Below are positions 58,519-64,000 of a stretch of 64,000 bases of DNA, piece by piece (within the stretch, counting starts at the first letter, position 1; every line of letters begins with the position of its first letter). The notes below the pieces were generated by a model. The model made no database searches, had not been told where the DNA came from, and worked only from the letters and a program-made list of their open reading frames with translations. The stretch is from Gammaproteobacteria bacterium RIFCSPHIGHO2_12_FULL_35_23 (GTDB lineage: Bacteria > Pseudomonadota > Gammaproteobacteria > UBA12402). A program made the position numbers and the translations under genes. The DNA lies in the NCBI GenBank assembly GCA_001801465.1, contig MGXT01000025.1, positions 186,001 through 250,000 of the forward strand, given 5' to 3'.

Positions 58519-60846
58519 TTAGCCTGCACGAGCAAGACCCGGGCTAGGAGGCAAGAGAGTAGATTTCGTTGCAAAGAGATGATTATAGGCATCAGGGATT
58601 TCTCGGCGTAATGTACCTTGATAAGTGCTAAAATAAAGAGCAATTAAGGTTCTGATAACGCTTCGCGGTAAGTTAATAGTTTGTAAACTGTCTAATTGAG
58701 CAATAAAGGCTCGATTTAATCCATCAAGTGGGCTTGCAGCTGAAAAAAAGCCCGTGGTACGACTTGCTGGCTGCGGAACATTAATATGCGCGATGATAGT
58801 AGTACACAACTCAGCAGGACTAGCTACACTGAAATTAAATTTTCCCCCTGGATTTACAAGTGACACAGAAATAAGACTTAGTTTATAAAGACTGATTAAA
58901 ACAACCATTATCTTTCTCTTACTATCGCTAGACTCAGTAGCAGTCATTAGACTGGTTATAGAACTATTAAGTGTAGTCATAGCAGAATTAGTTTCTTCAT
59001 CTGTACTCTCTAGCGCTAAAAATGGTAGCAGTTTCTCTAATTCAAGAGTCATTGCTTCGCTAGATTGTCGCCTAAATCGAGTAACAAAAACGTCAAACCC
59101 CGGTGTTGCTTTTAAGCGCTCTACAATAATCTCTTTGATAAATTTAGGGCTGAGATAGTTAAAAATATCAGGACAACTCGTAACTATAAATTCTTCAGGG
59201 GGAATATAGTGTGTTGAATGAATAAAAACATTTACATCAGCCTGAGTCACTAGTTTACTTAATAACAATGTAAACAGCATTTGTTTGTCAGGTATATCAT
59301 TATTTTTAGTAATTAAATAATTTTTAAAGCTAGTTTTTAAGGAAATGCTCTCAAATAAATGATTAAAAAATTCTTCAGGTAAAGCTACAAAATTACCAGC
59401 CTCTGTAGGAAAAAGCTCCGCGAGTTTTTCTTTTAATTGAGGACTAGTTAAAGCCAAACAGAGTGTATTAAAACCGGTGTGTAAACAAAAATGTGTTAAA
59501 TGAGCTTTTAAGCCATGGGTAGGTGAAGCAAGTTTTTTTAATTCAGTGATCATATCGCTGGATAGTGAATCAACAATTTCGCAAAACATGGGATATTTAT
59601 ACAGTTCAGTTTTGATTGCTTCAATAGGTTCCGTCACGATGCTTATATTTTCATCTGCTAAAAAGAATCGAGTTAGCTCTAAAGAGAGATGAGCCAGTTC
59701 ATCATAAAGCTGAGTAAAAAAAGTAATTGGCAGTGCATTAATACGATCATTCATACTGGGGTGATCAGATAGCATCAGCTCTTTGATGGCAGTTGGCGAG
59801 TCTTTTCCACAATATAAACCAAAACTATTGATAACATATTCGTAAAGAAATTTAGTTTCGGCACTAACAACAAGGGCTTCTAAAGAAACAGATTCTAATA
59901 AAAATTTTTCATCAGCCATTCTTTTTTTATAACGGATTTCTAGTTGTTGGTATTCCTCTAATAGAGTAAAAATTGCTTGAGACTGTTCGAGGCTTCTAAG
60001 TTCTGGTGCCGTTTCATTATAAGCTGCTTCAAGTTCTTTTTGTTTTTGCACTAAAAGTTGCAAGGAAATAGATTCTCGAAAATCAGGCGGCAGTGCTTGC
60101 AGGATAAAATCATAGTTAAAACCTTTGCAGAAAACAGCTAAATAATAAAATAATGAATAAATATCATGATACGGATGAGAAGGAGGGCTTGCTTCGCCAG
60201 TTCTATCTCGCGTCCAATAAGTACAGTCTTCATCTTCAGGTGAAATAGAATAGGCTTTTTCACTAATTGGACGGGTATGGTAAAAATCTAAAAAATAAAT
60301 TGTATATTCACCCATTTCGTTTCTATAGATATTCATATTTGTGGGCTTTAAATCACCATGTATCAAGTTTCTCGCATGAAAAACTTTCAAAGCTTTCAAT
60401 ACGGCTAGCAGAATTTTTAGTCGTTCGGAACTATTAAGCTGTACTCTTTGCAAATAACTAAAAAGCGATTTGCCAGGCAGTTCTTTCATTAAAATGGTGT
60501 AATCGTAAGTAGTAATATCTCTAGCAGAATAATAAAGAGTTGTTGGTCCGCCATAGATTAATCTAAAATAACTTAATTCAGTTTTAATACCTGTTAACGC
60601 GCTAGCAGGAATAATACCTGATTTTGTTACTAAAGCAGGAAGCGGTTTTTGCGAAAAACGATATTGAACTTTTTGTACAGAACCAAAAGCGCCCTGTCCT
60701 ATAATGTCTGCTGTTCGAAAAAGTTCAACATAAAATCTATCCATGTCAGGGGAGACGAATTCAAATCCAGAGCCTACCTGATCTATAGGTTTAAATTCAA
60801 TTTCATCCCCATCTTCGTCTCTTAATAGGTAAATAATATTAGTCAT
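58519..60846 (-). CDS. Protein kinase-like protein, 775 residues
   Basis: N-terminal eukaryotic-like kinase fold. Gly-rich loop IIGQGAFGSVQKV (about 48-60), candidate ATP lysine in ALVTKS (75) and alpha-C Glu90. Then the hinge region ILMKELPGKSLFSYL, catalytic loop LIHGDLKPTNMN (161-172; HGD in place of HRD) and LDFYH (186-190) where DFG is expected. After residue about 300 a long helical region of no recognised family fills the rest. No signal peptide or membrane helix. Acts presumably in a cytosol, bacterial or host. Lies alone between recF and gyrB, on the opposite strand. Weak ribosome-binding site; CCTTAA/TTAAGG palindrome at 60892-60906 in the shared upstream region. Confidence 0.85.
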   Translation of the reverse strand: MTNIIYLLRDEDGDEIEFKPIDQVGSGFEFVSPDMDRFYVELFRTADIIGQGAFGSVQKVQYRFSQKPLPALVTKSGIIPASALTGIKTELSYFRLIYGGPTTLYYSARDITTYDYTILMKELPGKSLFSYLQRVQLNSSERLKILLAVLKALKVFHARNLIHGDLKPTNMNIYRNEMGEYTIYFLDFYHTRPISEKAYSISPEDEDCTYWTRDRTGEASPPSHPYHDIYSLFYYLAVFCKGFNYDFILQALPPDFRESISLQLLVQKQKELEAAYNETAPELRSLEQSQAIFTLLEEYQQLEIRYKKRMADEKFLLESVSLEALVVSAETKFLYEYVINSFGLYCGKDSPTAIKELMLSDHPSMNDRINALPITFFTQLYDELAHLSLELTRFFLADENISIVTEPIEAIKTELYKYPMFCEIVDSLSSDMITELKKLASPTHGLKAHLTHFCLHTGFNTLCLALTSPQLKEKLAELFPTEAGNFVALPEEFFNHLFESISLKTSFKNYLITKNNDIPDKQMLFTLLLSKLVTQADVNVFIHSTHYIPPEEFIVTSCPDIFNYLSPKFIKEIIVERLKATPGFDVFVTRFRRQSSEAMTLELEKLLPFLALESTDEETNSAMTTLNSSITSLMTATESSDSKRKIMVVLISLYKLSLISVSLVNPGGKFNFSVASPAELCTTIIAHINVPQPASRTTGFFSAASPLDGLNRAFIAQLDSLQTINLPRSVIRTLIALYFSTYQGTLRREIPDAYNHLFATKSTLLPPSPGLARAG

Positions 60847-61001
60847 TTCTTCTTCTTATTATTAAATTTATTATTATTTATTATTAATAATAGTCCTTAA
60901 AAGTTAAGGGATTATTAAATAATAGAAAAAATAGGAAAAAAGCGATAAAAATGATATACTTAGGGTTTGCTCGCCACTTATTAACTATTTGATTTTATTG
61001 A

Positions 61002-63746
<2,745 letters not shown>

Positions 63747-63747
<1 letters not shown>

Positions 63748-64000
63748 TGGACAAAAAAATCTTAAAGTGCCAATGGGAAAGAGTTTTTTCTCATAAAAAA
63801 ATTTCACTTAACCAAGCTCAAGAGCTATTAAAACCGTATACTTCTGCTCTAATCACTAGGCTTGAATTGCTCAATAATGGCTGTGCTAACACTAATTATA
63901 AAGTTAGTTTTAAAAATGGTTGTCCAGTAGTATTAAGATTTTATCAACGTGATAAAACCGCACTTAATAAAGAAATTACTATTACGACTTGGCTACAAGG
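63747..64000 (+). CDS. Aminoglycoside-phosphotransferase-fold kinase (partial, 3' end off the window)
   Basis: First 84 residues only. LELLNNGCANTNYKVSFKNG and VVLRFYQRDKTALNKEI match the N-lobe of APH/choline-kinase-like proteins (glycine turn, then ATP lysine/arginine strand). Substrate cannot be deduced. TAATG overlap with the TPR gene. Confidence 0.65.

Overview
The window is an AT-rich gammaproteobacterial chromosome segment that contains the predicted replication origin. The ancestral origin block is easy to read: atpIBEFHAGDC, parB, parA, rsmG, mnmG, mnmE, yidC, yidD, rnpA and rpmH run leftward. A candidate oriC follows, and dnaA, dnaN, recF and gyrB run rightward. Two parS-like palindromes sit inside recF. 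Several large proteins of no recognised family, one kinase-like protein, decaying transposases and many pseudogenes suggest a host-associated lineage. Legionellales/Coxiellaceae (Rickettsiella or Diplorickettsia-like) is my best guess, but it is an inference and not a sequence match.

Layout from left to right. 1-4092: leftward export operon (spermidine-synthase-like membrane protein, FUSC permease, HlyD adaptor). 4264-7797: glyQ, glyS, gmhB. 7892-9349: orphan unknown protein with a palindrome over its promoter. 9388-16731: leftward five-gene surface-polysaccharide operon. 17034-18477: gene graveyard with two AAA/DUF4143 ATPase fragments and an IS5-type transposase remnant. 18577-21047: thiMED thiamine-salvage operon under a TPP riboswitch. 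21052-21999: ParD-like gene coupled to a broken map copy. 22210-23702: small operon with a DUF2089 regulator, a membrane protein, a SHOCT-like protein and a 62-residue protein. 23802-26419: unknown protein, second transposase remnant, intact DUF4143 ATPase. 26538-30222: cyclophilin, TerC, HD hydrolase, orphan AbiEi-like protein. 30230-37093: ATP synthase operon.

From 37281 onward the ancestral order is broken by accessory insertions. Three genes lie between atpI and parB. A permease, a methyltransferase and a dead hsp20 lie between parB and parA. A lipoprotein, a helical-repeat protein and an ATPase remnant lie between mnmG and mnmE. A kinase-like protein lies between recF and gyrB. The window ends with gyrB, a small TPR protein and the start of an aminoglycoside-phosphotransferase-fold protein.

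Functionally, the core genes cover replication initiation, chromosome segregation, tRNA wobble modification, membrane protein insertion, energy coupling and glycyl-tRNA synthesis. The thiamine genes only salvage precursors. The accessory genes point to surface polysaccharide, efflux, envelope sensing and possible host interaction. The observations I rank highest are the three-protein DUF2089/SHOCT operon with shared modules, the kinase-like protein, the ordered accessory insertions in the oriC block, and the TPP riboswitch with a visible ribosome-binding-site hairpin.
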